Part shown: positions 13,701 through 22,900 of the stretch, piece after piece
Layout: every line of letters begins with the position of its first letter
How positions within the stretch are numbered: position 1 is the first letter of the stretch
The notes under the pieces: model-generated
What the model was told of the DNA's origin: nothing
The model's database searches: none
Seen by the model: only the letters and a program-made list of their open reading frames with translations
Program-made: the position numbers and the translations under genes
DNA from: Thermomonas paludicola
Lineage (GTDB): Bacteria > Pseudomonadota > Gammaproteobacteria > Xanthomonadales > Xanthomonadaceae
DNA: 64,000 nt
NCBI RefSeq assembly: GCF_024498955.1
Contig: NZ_CP093311.1
Location: forward strand, 682,001-746,000
Reading direction: 5' to 3'

Positions 13701-14345
13701 TCATGTCGGGTTCAACGGTAGTGGAAGCGGGGTGTACAGGCGCTGACCATCCACCAGTGCATGGCCGGCGGATTCCGCCAGCCGGCCAGCGGTGGCCAGT
13801 CCCAGGACGTGCAGCAGCAGCGGGTGTTCGACCGTCAGGACGCGCGCCGCCAGTGCGTCGGCATCGTCCGTGGGCTCTACCGCAATCCGGGCCTGCGCGA
13901 TCACCGCGCCGGCGTCCAGTTCGGGCACCACGAAGTGCACGCTGGCGCCGTGCCAGGCGTCGCCGGCCTCCAGCGCGCGCTGGTGGGTGTGCAGGCCCTT
14001 GTACTTTGGCAGCAGGGAGGGGTGGATGTTGAGCACGCGGCCGTGGAAGCGCTGCACGAACGCGGCGCCGAGGATGCGCATGTAGCCGACGCAGACGACC
14101 CAGTCCGGGGCCGATGCCGCCACTGCATCCGCCAGCGCCGCATCGAATGCCGCGCGGTTGGCGAATGACTTGGGCGTGCGCGACCAGCGCAGCGCCTCGG
14201 GCACGCGCTGCAATGCCTGCGCGTCGGGCCTGTCGGAGAACACGCCGACTACCCGCGCATCCAGCGTGCCGGCGGCGATCGCGTCGAGGATGGCCTGCAG
14301 GTTGCTGCCGCGCCCGGAGGCGAGAATGGCGAGACGGATGGTCAT
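13701..14345 (-). CDS. purN: Phosphoribosylglycinamide formyltransferase
   Basis: Transfers a formyl group from 10-formyl-THF to GAR in purine synthesis. 214 aa from ATG 14345 (MTIRLAILASGRGSNLQAILDAI). The folate-site signature is NIHPSLLPKYKGLHTHQRAL, with catalytic Asn and His, preceded by VGYMRILG; VHFVVPELDAGAVIAQ follows. It is 23 bases downstream of purM, in the same operon. Confidence 0.97.
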   Translation of the reverse strand: MTIRLAILASGRGSNLQAILDAIAAGTLDARVVGVFSDRPDAQALQRVPEALRWSRTPKSFANRAAFDAALADAVAASAPDWVVCVGYMRILGAAFVQRFHGRVLNIHPSLLPKYKGLHTHQRALEAGDAWHGASVHFVVPELDAGAVIAQARIAVEPTDDADALAARVLTVEHPLLLHVLGLATAGRLAESAGHALVDGQRLYTPLPLPLNPT

Positions 14346-14368
14346 GGGAAGGGTGCCTGCGTTCGGCA

Positions 14369-15418
14369 TCAACCGATGCGCAGCCGCTCGCCGTCGCCTG
14401 CCGGGGTGACCTGGCCGATCTGCCAGTGCGCAAGGCCAAGCCGATCCAGATCGGCACCGATGGCGGCCACGTCGCCGGGCGCGGCCATCAGCACGAAGCC
14501 GATGCCGCAGTTGAAGGTGCGCCACATTTCCTGGCGGGCCACGTTGCCTTCGCGCTGCAGCCACTCGAACACCGTCGGCAGCGGCCAGCTGCTGGTATCG
14601 ATGTCGAGCCCGAAGCCCGCTGGCACCACGCGGATGATTTTTTCCACCAGCGCGCCGCCGGTGACGTGCGCCATCGCGTGGATGTCGTGACGGGCCAGCA
14701 GTTCCAGCACCGGTTTGACATAAATGCGGGTCGGCGCCATCAGCGCATCGGCCAGCGTCACTCCGCCCACGTCCAGCTCCAGCGGATTGCCGGCGCGCGC
14801 CAGGATCTTGCGCACCAGCGAATACCCGTTGGAGTGCGGGCCGCTGGAGGCGATGCCGATCAACACATCGCCCGCGCGCACTTTGCTGGAGTCGATCAGC
14901 CTGGACTTCTCCACCGCGCCGACGGTGAAGCCGGCGAGATCGTATTCGCCCGGCGGGTACATGTCGGGCATTTCCGCGGTTTCGCCGCCGATCAGCGCGC
15001 ATCCGGCGATTTCGCAACCCTTGGCGATGCCCGCGACCACGTTGACCGTGGTGTCGACATCCAGCTTGCCGGTGGCGAAATAGTCGAGGAAGAACAGCGG
15101 CTCGGCGCCCTGCACCAGCACGTCATTCACGCACATCGCCACCAAATCCTGGCCGATGCTGTCGTGGCGGTTCAGCTGCTTGGCCAGGATGAGCTTGGTG
15201 CCGACGCCGTCGGTGCCGGACACCAGCACCGGTTCCCGATAGCGATTGGAGAGGTCGAACAGGCCGCCAAACAGGCCCACGCCGCCCAGCACTTCGGGGC
15301 GCATCGTGCGGCGGACCAAGGGTTTGATGCGTTCCACCACCTCGTTGCCGGCGTCGATGTCAACGCCGGCGTCGCGGTAGGTCAGGCCGGTGGGGGCGTG
15401 GGGCGTGGATGGCGTCAC
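14369..15418 (-). CDS. purM: Phosphoribosylformylglycinamidine cyclo-ligase
   Basis: AIR synthetase of purine biosynthesis. 349 aa. Motifs: [20 protein letters not shown] at the start, [70 protein letters not shown], and [15 protein letters not shown]. First gene of the leftward purM-purN-DUF3108 operon; its promoter must lie in the 124 bases shared with the divergent DUF2066 gene. No clear PurR-type operator was recognised there. Confidence 0.97.
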   Translation of the reverse strand: MTPSTPHAPTGLTYRDAGVDIDAGNEVVERIKPLVRRTMRPEVLGGVGLFGGLFDLSNRYREPVLVSGTDGVGTKLILAKQLNRHDSIGQDLVAMCVNDVLVQGAEPLFFLDYFATGKLDVDTTVNVVAGIAKGCEIAGCALIGGETAEMPDMYPPGEYDLAGFTVGAVEKSRLIDSSKVRAGDVLIGIASSGPHSNGYSLVRKILARAGNPLELDVGGVTLADALMAPTRIYVKPVLELLARHDIHAMAHVTGGALVEKIIRVVPAGFGLDIDTSSWPLPTVFEWLQREGNVARQEMWRTFNCGIGFVLMAAPGDVAAIGADLDRLGLAHWQIGQVTPAGDGERLRIG

Positions 15419-15542
15419 GGCGGACTCGCGCAGGCGTGTGAATCGTGAATTTTAACAGTCCCGCGCTGCAGACATGGACGTGCCCGCCTGCCTGCGGCAC
15501 CATTTCCTCAGCGACAGCCGGGAATTCCGGCGAGGAATGGCA

Positions 15543-16649
15543 ATGCAAGCAAGGCCGCAACGGTCAACGACATGGTGGATGGGCCTGCTCTGGGCGGGCC
15601 TGTTTCTGCTGGCAGGCACGGCGCAGGCGCAGCGGGTCGAGGGCGATCGCGCCGCAGCGCAGGGGCCCTATGACGCCGAGGTAACGGTGCGCAACCAGAC
15701 CGATGGCGAGCGCGACAAGGCGTTCGTGCGCGCGCTGGCGCTGGCGCTGGGCAATATCACCGGGGATCGCGGGGTGGCCCAGCGCAGCGGCGTGCGTGAG
15801 GAATTGGCCAATGCCAAGGACTACGTGGATGGCTACGACTACCGGCAGGACGAAGGCGTGTCGGCCAGCGGAGCCCCCAGCTTCCAGACCACGCTGGTCG
15901 TGCATTTCAAACAGGCCGAAGTGGATGATCTGGTGGCCATGATGGGCCTGCCCAGCTGGCCGCAGCCGCGGCCCAAACCGGTGCTTTGGCTGGGGATCGA
16001 CGATGGCAGCGGCCCGCGGTTGGTGGGCTTGGGCCAGGTGAACGCGGCGCGATCGGTGCTGGACCAGGCCAAGCTGCGCGGGTTCGCGCTGGGCCTGCCG
16101 GCCGGCAATGCCGCCGAGCAGGCGGCGGTGGGCGCCATCTGGCGCGGCGATACGGCGGCGATCGCTGCCCTGTCCAGCCGTTACAGCCCGCCGATCCAGC
16201 TGCTGGGCAAGCTGCGTCGCAACGCGGGCGGCTGGCTGGCGGACTGGATGCTGGTGGATGGGGGCAAGGTGCTGGGCAAATGGCAGACCAACAGTCCGGA
16301 CGCAAGGCGCGCCATGGCTGGCGGTGCCGACGGCGCTGCCGACGCGTTGTTCAAGCGTTACGCCAAGGCCGGCAGCGGTGGCCCGCCCGGCATTTATCGG
16401 GTGCGCATCCTCGGCATTCATGATGCGGGGGATTACCTGCGCCTTGCCGGGTATCTGGACGACGTGGCCATCGTCAAGCGCGTGGCGCCGGTGGCGGCGT
16501 CGTCCGAGGCGCTGGAGCTGGATTTGGAGCTGGTCAGCGGGATCGCCAACTTCGCCAAATACGTGGATCGCGGCAGCGTGCTGGCGCCGGTCTCCGATGC
16601 CGATGCCGGGGCGACGGCGCCCGCCACGTTCCGCCTGGGCGGGGGCTGA
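15543..16649 (+). CDS. DUF2066 domain-containing exported protein
   Basis: About 368 aa from ATG 15543, chosen because a GAGG sequence lies 7 nt upstream; upstream in-frame starts at 15474 and 15537 are less well placed. It has a signal peptide (WWMGLLWAGLFLLAGTAQAQ). The mature part matches DUF2066: YDAEVTVRNQTDGERDKAFVRALALALGNITGDRGV, YRQDEGVS, LVVHFKQAEVDDL. Biochemical function is unknown. It precedes the AI-2E-type permease by 3 bases and hda, a set kept together in many gammaproteobacteria, and is divergent from purM. Confidence 0.82.
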   Translation: MQARPQRSTTWWMGLLWAGLFLLAGTAQAQRVEGDRAAAQGPYDAEVTVRNQTDGERDKAFVRALALALGNITGDRGVAQRSGVREELANAKDYVDGYDYRQDEGVSASGAPSFQTTLVVHFKQAEVDDLVAMMGLPSWPQPRPKPVLWLGIDDGSGPRLVGLGQVNAARSVLDQAKLRGFALGLPAGNAAEQAAVGAIWRGDTAAIAALSSRYSPPIQLLGKLRRNAGGWLADWMLVDGGKVLGKWQTNSPDARRAMAGGADGAADALFKRYAKAGSGGPPGIYRVRILGIHDAGDYLRLAGYLDDVAIVKRVAPVAASSEALELDLELVSGIANFAKYVDRGSVLAPVSDADAGATAPATFRLGGG

Positions 16650-16652
16650 GCC

Positions 16653-17816
16653 ATGCATCGCGAGCAGGACCTGGCGACCATCGCCACCTTCTACCGGCGC
16701 CTGCAATGGGCCGCGCTGGGGCTGGGCGTGCTGGGGCTGATCTGGTTGCTGGCCCCGATCCTGAGCCCGTTCGCATTTGCCGCGCTGCTGGGCTGGCTGG
16801 GCGACCCGCTGGTGGACCGGCTGGAAGCGCGCAAATTCAAGCGCAATACCGCGGTGATCCTGGTGTTCACGGTGATGAGCCTGTGGCTGATCCTGGCCAT
16901 CATCTTGCTGATCCCGGTGCTGGAGCAGCAGCTGGTGACCCTGGTGGATTCGCTGCCGCACTATCGCGACTGGATCGTCGGCACCGCGCTGCCCTGGCTG
17001 GAACATCGAACCGGCTTGCAGATCCTGTCATGGCTGGATCCGGAGCGCCTGTTCACGCTGATCCGCGACCATTGGCAAAGTGCGGGCGGCGCGGCGACTG
17101 CGGTGCTGGGCTACGTGTCGCGCTCGGGATTCGCGCTGATGGGCTGGCTGGCCAACATCGTGCTGCTGCCGGTGCTGGCGTTCTTCTTCCTGCGCGACTG
17201 GGACCTGATCGTCGGTCGCGTGGGTGCGCTGGTGCCGCGCGATCATTTCGACACCGTGCGCCGGTTGGCGCTGGAGTCGGATGCGGTGCTGGGCGGTTTC
17301 CTGCGCGGGCAGCTGTTGGTGATGCTGATCCTGGGTGTGCTGTACGCCGTCGGGCTGTCGATGGTGGGGCTGAATCTCGGCATCCTGATCGGCCTGATTG
17401 CCGGCTTGCTGACCTTCGTGCCCTATCTGGGGCCGGCGGCGATCGTGCTGTTCGGCGGCATGGCTGCGCTGGTCCAATTCGGCGACTGGCAGCATCTGGC
17501 CGGCGTGGCCGCGGTGTTCACCGTCGGTCAAATCATCGAGAGCTTCATCCTCACGCCGATGCTGGTGGGCGATCGCATCGGCCTGCATCCCATGGCGGTG
17601 ATCTTTGCGGTGATGGCCGGTGGCACCTTGTTCGGCTTCCTCGGCATGTTGCTGGCGCTGCCGGTGGCTGCGGTGGCGAACGTGCTGTTGCGTTACGCGC
17701 AGGATCGCTATCGCAAGAGCCGGCTGTACGCAGGCGATACCCCGGCGATCCTGCTGGATGCGGGGATGGTGGCGGATGCTTCGGCGCCGGACGATGACAC
17801 GCCTGCCGCAGCCTGA
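16653..17816 (+). CDS. AI-2E transporter/PerM family permease
   Basis: 387 aa polytopic membrane protein. Two N-terminal hydrophobic segments (about 20-65), a soluble region (about 85-155), and several C-terminal helices (about 160-350). Family features: LSPFAFAALLGWLGDPLVDRLEARKFKRNTAVILVF and the C-terminal VGQIIESFILTPMLVGDRIGLHPMAVIFAVMAGG. The family (TqsA, PerM, YdiK) is tied to export of small molecules or ions; substrate here is unknown. Its 3' end overlaps hda by 23 bases in another frame, suggesting translational coupling. Confidence 0.9.
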   Translation: MHREQDLATIATFYRRLQWAALGLGVLGLIWLLAPILSPFAFAALLGWLGDPLVDRLEARKFKRNTAVILVFTVMSLWLILAIILLIPVLEQQLVTLVDSLPHYRDWIVGTALPWLEHRTGLQILSWLDPERLFTLIRDHWQSAGGAATAVLGYVSRSGFALMGWLANIVLLPVLAFFFLRDWDLIVGRVGALVPRDHFDTVRRLALESDAVLGGFLRGQLLVMLILGVLYAVGLSMVGLNLGILIGLIAGLLTFVPYLGPAAIVLFGGMAALVQFGDWQHLAGVAAVFTVGQIIESFILTPMLVGDRIGLHPMAVIFAVMAGGTLFGFLGMLLALPVAAVANVLLRYAQDRYRKSRLYAGDTPAILLDAGMVADASAPDDDTPAAA

Positions 17817-18519
17817 GTTGAACGCCATCGTCCCGCAGCTGCCGTTGGCATTGCGCGCGCCGCCGGATCAACGAATGTCGCTCTATGTCGGCGCGCCCGT
17901 GGGGTTGCTGGATCGGTTGCGCGCGCTGGCAACCGGCGCCGCCGGTGGCGGCGTGTATCTGCACGGCGCGCACGCCACCGGGAAAACGCATCTGCTGCTG
18001 GCGACCTGCGCAGAGGCGGAATCGGCCGGCCGACGTGCGGTCTATCTGGGGCTGCGTGGACTGCGCGGGCGCGTGCGCGGGGCGGTGGAAGGAATGCATG
18101 GCGCCGATCTGCTGGCGCTGGATGACCTGGATGCTGTGAGCGGCAGCCGCGACGACCAGATTGCGCTGTTCGACTTGCACAATCGGTTGCGCGATGGCGG
18201 GCGCGACCTGTTGTACGCGGCGGCCGATGCGCCCGATGCGCTGGCGCTGGAATTGCCCGACCTGCGTTCGCGCCTGGCGCAGTGCGCGCGCTGGAGCTTG
18301 CCGGTGCTGGATGATGCGGGCCGTGCCGACGTGCTGCGCCAGCGCGCCGACGCGCGCGGGCTGGATTTCGACGCCGCGGCGCTGGACTGGATGCTGCGCC
18401 GCTGCAGCCGTGACCTGGGCAGCCTGACCTCGCTGTTCGAGCAGCTCGACCGCGCCTCGCTGGCCGCGCAGCGCCGACTGACCGTGCCGTTTTTGCGTCA
18501 GGTGTTGGGCATCGACTGA
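17794..18519 (+). CDS. hda: DnaA regulatory inactivator Hda
   Basis: AAA+ protein that, bound to the DNA-loaded beta clamp, stimulates ATP hydrolysis by DnaA and limits re-initiation. 241 aa from ATG 17794. QLPLAL (residues 15-20) fits the N-terminal clamp-binding motif of Hda. The Walker A is HGAHATGKTHLL, the Walker B is LLALDDLD, and RSRLAQCARWSLP is the DnaA-like region; the DnaA DNA-binding domain IV is absent. Its last 22 bases overlap the end of murU, transcribed the other way. Confidence 0.93.
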   Translation: MTRLPQPELNAIVPQLPLALRAPPDQRMSLYVGAPVGLLDRLRALATGAAGGGVYLHGAHATGKTHLLLATCAEAESAGRRAVYLGLRGLRGRVRGAVEGMHGADLLALDDLDAVSGSRDDQIALFDLHNRLRDGGRDLLYAAADAPDALALELPDLRSRLAQCARWSLPVLDDAGRADVLRQRADARGLDFDAAALDWMLRRCSRDLGSLTSLFEQLDRASLAAQRRLTVPFLRQVLGID

Positions 18520-19229
18520 GCGCGCAGTTGCGCATCCAGCGCGGCCAGCCGCCCCGGCGTGCCGACGTCGGTCCAGTGCCCGCGATGATGGCTGCCGCTG
18601 ATCGCGCCACGGGCCATGTGCGCGCTCAAGATGGGCGCCAGCGGGAATGCCGGTTTGCCATCGACCAGCGTGGATGAGGGAACCAACCCGCGCCAGCCGT
18701 CGAGCAGCTGCGGGCGATACACGCCGATCCCGGAGTACGTGAGCTTGTCGTCGCCGTCGGCGTGCAGCACGCCGGCCTCATCCAGGGCGAAGTCGCCGCG
18801 CGTGGCCTGCGGCGGGCGGTCCACCATCACCAGATGGGCAAGGCCGGCGGGGTCGCGCGGCAACTGGGCGAAGTCGTAATCGGTCCATACATCGCCATTG
18901 ACCAGCAGGAATGCGCAGTTGTCATCGTGCGCATCGGCCAGCAGCGGCAGCGCGTTGAGCATGCCGCCACCGGTTTCCAGCGGCGCCGCCCCTTCGCAAG
19001 AGAAATGCAGGCGCAGGCCCCAGTGCGCGCCATCGCCCAGCAGCGCCGGGAACTGCCCGGCCAGCCACGCGGTATTGATCACCACGTCATGGATGCCCAG
19101 CGCCGCGAGCTTCTCCAGATGCCAGGCAATCAGCGGCTTGCCGCCGACCTGCAGCAGCGGTTTCGGCGTGTGGTCGGTGAGCGGGCGCATGCGCTGACCG
19201 AGCCCGGCGGCGAAAATCAGCGCCTTCAT
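18498..19229 (-). CDS. murU: N-acetylmuramate alpha-1-phosphate uridylyltransferase
   Basis: Converts MurNAc-1-phosphate to UDP-MurNAc in the peptidoglycan recycling bypass that avoids MurA (and so fosfomycin). 243 aa. Nucleotidyltransferase motifs: MKALIFAAGLGQRMRPLTDHTPKPLL at the N-terminus, NTAWLAGQ, ETGGGMLNALPLL, LLVNGDVWTD and WTDVGTPGRL. Pairing with the amgK kinase directly upstream (4-nt overlap) supports MurU over other sugar-phosphate nucleotidyltransferases. The gene ends inside hda. Confidence 0.9.
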   Translation of the reverse strand: MKALIFAAGLGQRMRPLTDHTPKPLLQVGGKPLIAWHLEKLAALGIHDVVINTAWLAGQFPALLGDGAHWGLRLHFSCEGAAPLETGGGMLNALPLLADAHDDNCAFLLVNGDVWTDYDFAQLPRDPAGLAHLVMVDRPPQATRGDFALDEAGVLHADGDDKLTYSGIGVYRPQLLDGWRGLVPSSTLVDGKPAFPLAPILSAHMARGAISGSHHRGHWTDVGTPGRLAALDAQLRAQSMPNT

Positions 19230-20233
19230 GCGGCCACCCTGGCGAACGCCGGCTTGAGCGTGCGCTCCAGCAGCTCGTGCAGCGGATCGAGTTCGCCGTA
19301 CTTCGGCACCACCGCGTCGAGATAGGCCAGGAAGCGCGGCGCATCCGCGAGGTAGCGTGGCTTGCCGTCGCGATGATGCAGGCGGGCGAAGATGCCGAGG
19401 ATCTTCAGGTGCCGCTGCACGCCGCACCAGTCGGCATCGCGCAAGAAGGTGGCAAGTGCCGGCACCGGCAGGGCCGCTTCGACGGCGCGCGCGTGGTAGC
19501 GGCGCAGCCAGCCGGCGACACGCGCTTCCGGCCAGCTCAGGAACGCATCGCGCAGCAGGCTGACCGGATCGTAGGCAATCGGCCCCAGCACCATGTCCTG
19601 GAAGTCGAGCACCGCCGGGCCATCGGGCACCGGCATCAGGTTGCGCGGCATGAAGTCGCGATGCACGGGGACGCTGGCCTGCCCAAGCGCGTTGCCGATC
19701 AGCCGTCGCTGCACCAGCTGCAGGCGCTCGGCATCGGCGCAATCGAGTTCGATGCCAAGGTGACGGCGAATGAACCAATCCTCGAACAGGCCGGCATCGC
19801 GCTGCAGCAGTGCTTCGCCAAACACCGGCATGCCCTCGGGTGCGGGCAGCGATTGCAGGCGGATGAGTTGGCCGATGGCGGCCTCCACGTGGGCATCGGC
19901 ATTGTCGTCATCGATGCACTGCGCCACGGTGGGCCCGCCGAGGTCTTCCAGCAGCAGGAAGCCGGCGTCCACGTCGCGCGCAAGCACCTGCGGCACGCGC
20001 ACGCCGGCCGTCGCCAGCAGGTCGCGGACTTGCAGCCATGGGCGCACGTCTTCCTTGTCCGGCGGCGAATCCATCACGATCCGCGTGGGGGCCACGCCGA
20101 CCGTGCGCCAATAGCTGCGGAAGCCGGCATCGGTGGAGGCGCGCTGCAACTGGAGGTTGGTGTCGCCCAGCGCGCTGCGCGCCCAGGTCAGGCGCGGCGA
20201 TGCGCGGAGGTCGTCGGTTGCGGGTTGGCTCAT
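19226..20233 (-). CDS. amgK: N-acetylmuramate/N-acetylglucosamine anomeric kinase
   Basis: Phosphorylates recycled MurNAc at the anomeric carbon, feeding MurU. 335 aa from ATG 20233. Aminoglycoside phosphotransferase fold: LLLEDLGGPTVAQCI, the catalytic loop VHRDFMPRNLM and the metal-binding LDFQDMVLGPIAYD. The N-terminus (LTWARSALG) and C-terminal LKILGIFARLHHRDGKPRYL fit AmgK. First gene of a leftward amgK-murU unit, divergent from xanB with only 45 bases between start codons. Confidence 0.9.
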   Translation of the reverse strand: MSQPATDDLRASPRLTWARSALGDTNLQLQRASTDAGFRSYWRTVGVAPTRIVMDSPPDKEDVRPWLQVRDLLATAGVRVPQVLARDVDAGFLLLEDLGGPTVAQCIDDDNADAHVEAAIGQLIRLQSLPAPEGMPVFGEALLQRDAGLFEDWFIRRHLGIELDCADAERLQLVQRRLIGNALGQASVPVHRDFMPRNLMPVPDGPAVLDFQDMVLGPIAYDPVSLLRDAFLSWPEARVAGWLRRYHARAVEAALPVPALATFLRDADWCGVQRHLKILGIFARLHHRDGKPRYLADAPRFLAYLDAVVPKYGELDPLHELLERTLKPAFARVAA

Positions 20234-20278
20234 GTGCGAAGGGTAAACTGCGAACCAGATTGCAGCGAGGTACGCGTG

Positions 20279-21679
20279 GTGAAATTGCAGCCCGTCCTGT
20301 TGTCCGGCGGTTCCGGAACGCGCCTGTGGCCGCTGTCGCGCGAGGCCTATCCCAAGCAGTTCTTGCCGCTGGTCGGCAAGGACACCATGCTGCAGGCCAC
20401 CTGGCGACGAGTGGCGGCGCTGGCCGATGCCGCGCCGATCGTGGTTGCCGGCGAAGACCACCGGTTCCTGGTGGCCGAGCAGTTGCGCCAGATCGGCGCA
20501 CCGGTGCCCGCCATCGTGCTGGAACCGATCGGGCGCAATACCGCGCCGGCCATTGCCGCTGCGGCCTTGCAGGCGATGGTGGCGGGCACCGACCCGGTGC
20601 TGCTGGTGCTGCCGTCCGATCACGTGGTGCGCGACGACGAGGCGTTCCGCTCTGCCGTGCGTTCCGCCATGCCGGCTGCGGAAGCCGGTGCGCTGGTGAC
20701 CTTCGGCATCGTGCCGAGTGCGCCGGAAACCGGTTTTGGCTACATCCAGGCCGAGCCGGGCGAGGGCGTGCGCAAGGTGTTGCGTTTTGTCGAAAAGCCC
20801 GACATCGCCACCGCGCAAGGGTATCTGCGGGTGGGCGGTTATTTCTGGAACAGCGGCATGTTCCTGCTGCGTGCGTCGCGTTATCTCGAGGAGCTGCAGC
20901 GCTTCCGCCCGGAGATCGTGGCGGCGGTGCGCAAGGCCTTCGATGCGGCCTCGCGAGACGGTGATTTCATTCGCCTGGACAAGGCGGCGTTCGCCGATTG
21001 TCCGCCGGATTCCATCGACTATGCGGTGATGGAGCACACCGGCGCGGCGATGGTGCTGCCGGTATCGATTGGCTGGAACGACGTGGGCTCGTGGTCGGCG
21101 CTGTGGAACGTGAGTGAGCAGGACGCCGATGGCAATGCGCATCAGGGTGACGTGATCGCCATTGATTCCCGCAACAGCTATGCCTATGCGCGGCGGTTGG
21201 TGGCGCTGGTGGGCGTGGATGACTTGGTGGTGGTGGAAACCGACGACGCGGTATTGGTGGCGCGCAAGGACCGGGTGCAGCAGGTCAAGGACGTGGTCGC
21301 GCAGCTGAAGGCGCAGCAGCGCTCGCAGGCCGTGCTGCACCGCGAGGTACACCGCCCGTGGGGCAGCTATGACTCCATCGACATGGCCGACGGGTTCCAG
21401 GTCAAGCGGATCAAGGTCAAGCCGGGCGCGCGGCTGTCGCTGCAATCGCATGAGCGCCGCGCCGAGCACTGGGTGGTGGTGCGCGGCACCGCGCGGGTGA
21501 CCCGCGACAACGACGTGTTCGAACTGTTCGCCAACCAGAGCGCCTACATCCCGATCGGCGCCAAGCACCGGCTGGAGAATCCCGGCGGCGAGATGCTGGA
21601 ACTGATCGAGGTGCAGTCCGGCGATTACCTGGGCGAGGACGACATCGTCCGCTATGAGGATGTATACGGGCGTTCGTAA
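20279..21679 (+). CDS. xanB: Mannose-1-phosphate guanylyltransferase / mannose-6-phosphate isomerase
   Basis: Bifunctional enzyme that makes GDP-mannose for exopolysaccharide and LPS. 466 aa, as for XanB of Xanthomonas (about 467). GTG start 20279 has GCGAGG 8 nt upstream; GTG 20276 is also possible. The N-terminal nucleotidyltransferase (about 1-290) has LLSGGSGTRLWPLSREAYPK, EPIGRNTAPA, LPSDHVV, FVEKPD and IDYAVMEHT. The C-terminal cupin isomerase (about 355-466) has HRPWGSYDSID, VKPGARLSLQSHERRAEHW and a closing GDYLGEDDIVRYEDVYGR. A terminator hairpin follows at 21843-21865. Confidence 0.95.
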   Translation: MKLQPVLLSGGSGTRLWPLSREAYPKQFLPLVGKDTMLQATWRRVAALADAAPIVVAGEDHRFLVAEQLRQIGAPVPAIVLEPIGRNTAPAIAAAALQAMVAGTDPVLLVLPSDHVVRDDEAFRSAVRSAMPAAEAGALVTFGIVPSAPETGFGYIQAEPGEGVRKVLRFVEKPDIATAQGYLRVGGYFWNSGMFLLRASRYLEELQRFRPEIVAAVRKAFDAASRDGDFIRLDKAAFADCPPDSIDYAVMEHTGAAMVLPVSIGWNDVGSWSALWNVSEQDADGNAHQGDVIAIDSRNSYAYARRLVALVGVDDLVVVETDDAVLVARKDRVQQVKDVVAQLKAQQRSQAVLHREVHRPWGSYDSIDMADGFQVKRIKVKPGARLSLQSHERRAEHWVVVRGTARVTRDNDVFELFANQSAYIPIGAKHRLENPGGEMLELIEVQSGDYLGEDDIVRYEDVYGRS

Positions 21680-21707
21680 CGGTGTGTGGTGCGTGCGTTC
21701 TCTCGCG

Positions 21708-21813
21708 GCCGCGTTCCCGCGGGCACTGCCTTCCGCGAATGTCCCCCGGCATTGGCCGGTGGCCAATGCCTCCTCCTTGATTTCGCTGCAGGCAGCGCCC
21801 GCGGGAACGCGGC
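21708..21813. repeat. Nested inverted-repeat element between xanB and cysK
   Basis: Two 23-base outer arms (21708-21730 and 21791-21813) are inverted complements with a single mismatch. Inside them lies a second perfect palindrome (21748-21770) with 10-base arms and a GGT loop. The whole about 106 bases can fold as a three-part cruciform-like structure. There is no ORF. It looks like a dispersed palindromic (REP/MITE-like) element; the copy number elsewhere is not visible here. Confidence 0.75.
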
Positions 21814-21842
21814 TTGGGAGATTGCGGCGTGTGAAGTATGTG

Positions 21843-21865
21843 CCCCTCCCGCATCGCGGGAGGGG
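21843..21865 (+). terminator. Rho-independent-type terminator after xanB
   Basis: A perfect 10-bp GC stem (21843-21852 with 21856-21865, loop ATC) followed by TTCTTGT on the plus strand, between convergent xanB and cysK. On the minus strand it is followed by a weaker T content, so it may work for both genes. Confidence 0.7.
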
Positions 21866-21892
21866 TTCTTGTCCGCTGCGGATTGGGGTGGC

Positions 21893-22852
21893 TCAGCCCA
21901 GGCTGGCCAGCCACTCGTCGTCGCTGCCCTCGTTGATGTCGGCGAACAGCGGGCTGGAGAAATAGCGCTCGCCGGTGTCCGGCAGCATCGCCAGCAGCAC
22001 GCTGCCTTCCGGCGCGGTTTGCGCCAGTTGCAGCGCGGTGGCGGCAGTGCCGCCGGCGGAAATGCCGACGAAGATGCCCTCTTCGGCAGCCAGTCGGCGC
22101 GAGGTGGCAATCGCCTCGTCGTCGGTCACCGTGCGCAGTTCGTCGAAGGCGTTGCGGTTGAGCACATCGGGCACGAAGTCGGGCGTCCAGCCCTGGATCT
22201 TGTGCGGCGCCCACGCATCGCCCTTGAGCAGGGCGGCGCCGGCCGGCTCGGTGCCGATGATGCGCACGTCGGGACGCGCGACCTTGAGCACTTCGCCCAC
22301 GCCGGTCAGCGTGCCGCCGCTGCCCCAGCCGCTGACGAAGGCGTCCAGCCGCTTGCCGGCGAAGTCACGCAGGATCTCGGCGGCGGTGGTGCTGCGGTGG
22401 TAGGCCGGATTGGCCGGGTTGCTGAACTGGCTGGCCCAGAACCAGCCGTGCTTGGCCGCCAGTTCCTTCGCTTTCTCCACCATGCCGGTACCGCGCGCGG
22501 CGGCCGGCGTCAGGATCACCTTGGCGCCGTAGGCGCGCATGGCCTTGCGGCGTTCGATGGAGAAGGTTTCGGTCATCACCGCCACGAACTTGTACCCGCG
22601 CGCGGCGGCAACCATCGCCAGCGCGATGCCGGTGTTGCCGGAGGTGGCCTCCACGATCGTGTCGCCGGGCTTGAGCAGGCCGCGCTGCTCGGCGTCGAGC
22701 ACGATGCCCAGCGCCAGCCGGTCCTTGACCGAGCCGCCCGGGTTGAACGATTCCACCTTCACATAGACGGTGGCGTGCGCCGGAGAAAGCCGGCGAAGTT
22801 TGATGATCGGCGTGTTGCCGACGGTGTCGAGGATGCTGTCGTAAAGAGCCAT
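21893..22852 (-). CDS. cysK: Cysteine synthase (O-acetylserine sulfhydrylase A type)
   Basis: PLP enzyme that makes cysteine from O-acetylserine and sulfide. 319 aa. Signatures: TVGNTPIIKLRRL, FNPGGSVKDRLALG (PLP lysine), VEATSGNTGIALAMVAA, MTETFSIERRKAMRAYGA, VSGWGSGGTLTGVG, GISAGGTAA and LPDTGERYFSSPLF. The substrate-loop TSGNTG is intact. It lies 48 bases downstream of cysG and shares its direction, giving a cysG-cysK unit divergent from cysB. CysK is preferred over CysM from overall similarity; this split is less sure than the family. Confidence 0.92.
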   Translation of the reverse strand: MALYDSILDTVGNTPIIKLRRLSPAHATVYVKVESFNPGGSVKDRLALGIVLDAEQRGLLKPGDTIVEATSGNTGIALAMVAAARGYKFVAVMTETFSIERRKAMRAYGAKVILTPAAARGTGMVEKAKELAAKHGWFWASQFSNPANPAYHRSTTAAEILRDFAGKRLDAFVSGWGSGGTLTGVGEVLKVARPDVRIIGTEPAGAALLKGDAWAPHKIQGWTPDFVPDVLNRNAFDELRTVTDDEAIATSRRLAAEEGIFVGISAGGTAATALQLAQTAPEGSVLLAMLPDTGERYFSSPLFADINEGSDDEWLASLG

Positions 22853-22900
22853 GGTGCGTGTGTCCTTGTTCCGGTATCAGGGAGTTCTTGAACGGCGATG

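Noticed and set aside
19277..20278. Long 5' extension of xanB
   Set aside because: It runs antisense through amgK; a GTG with a good ribosome-binding site at 20279 gives the normal XanB length.
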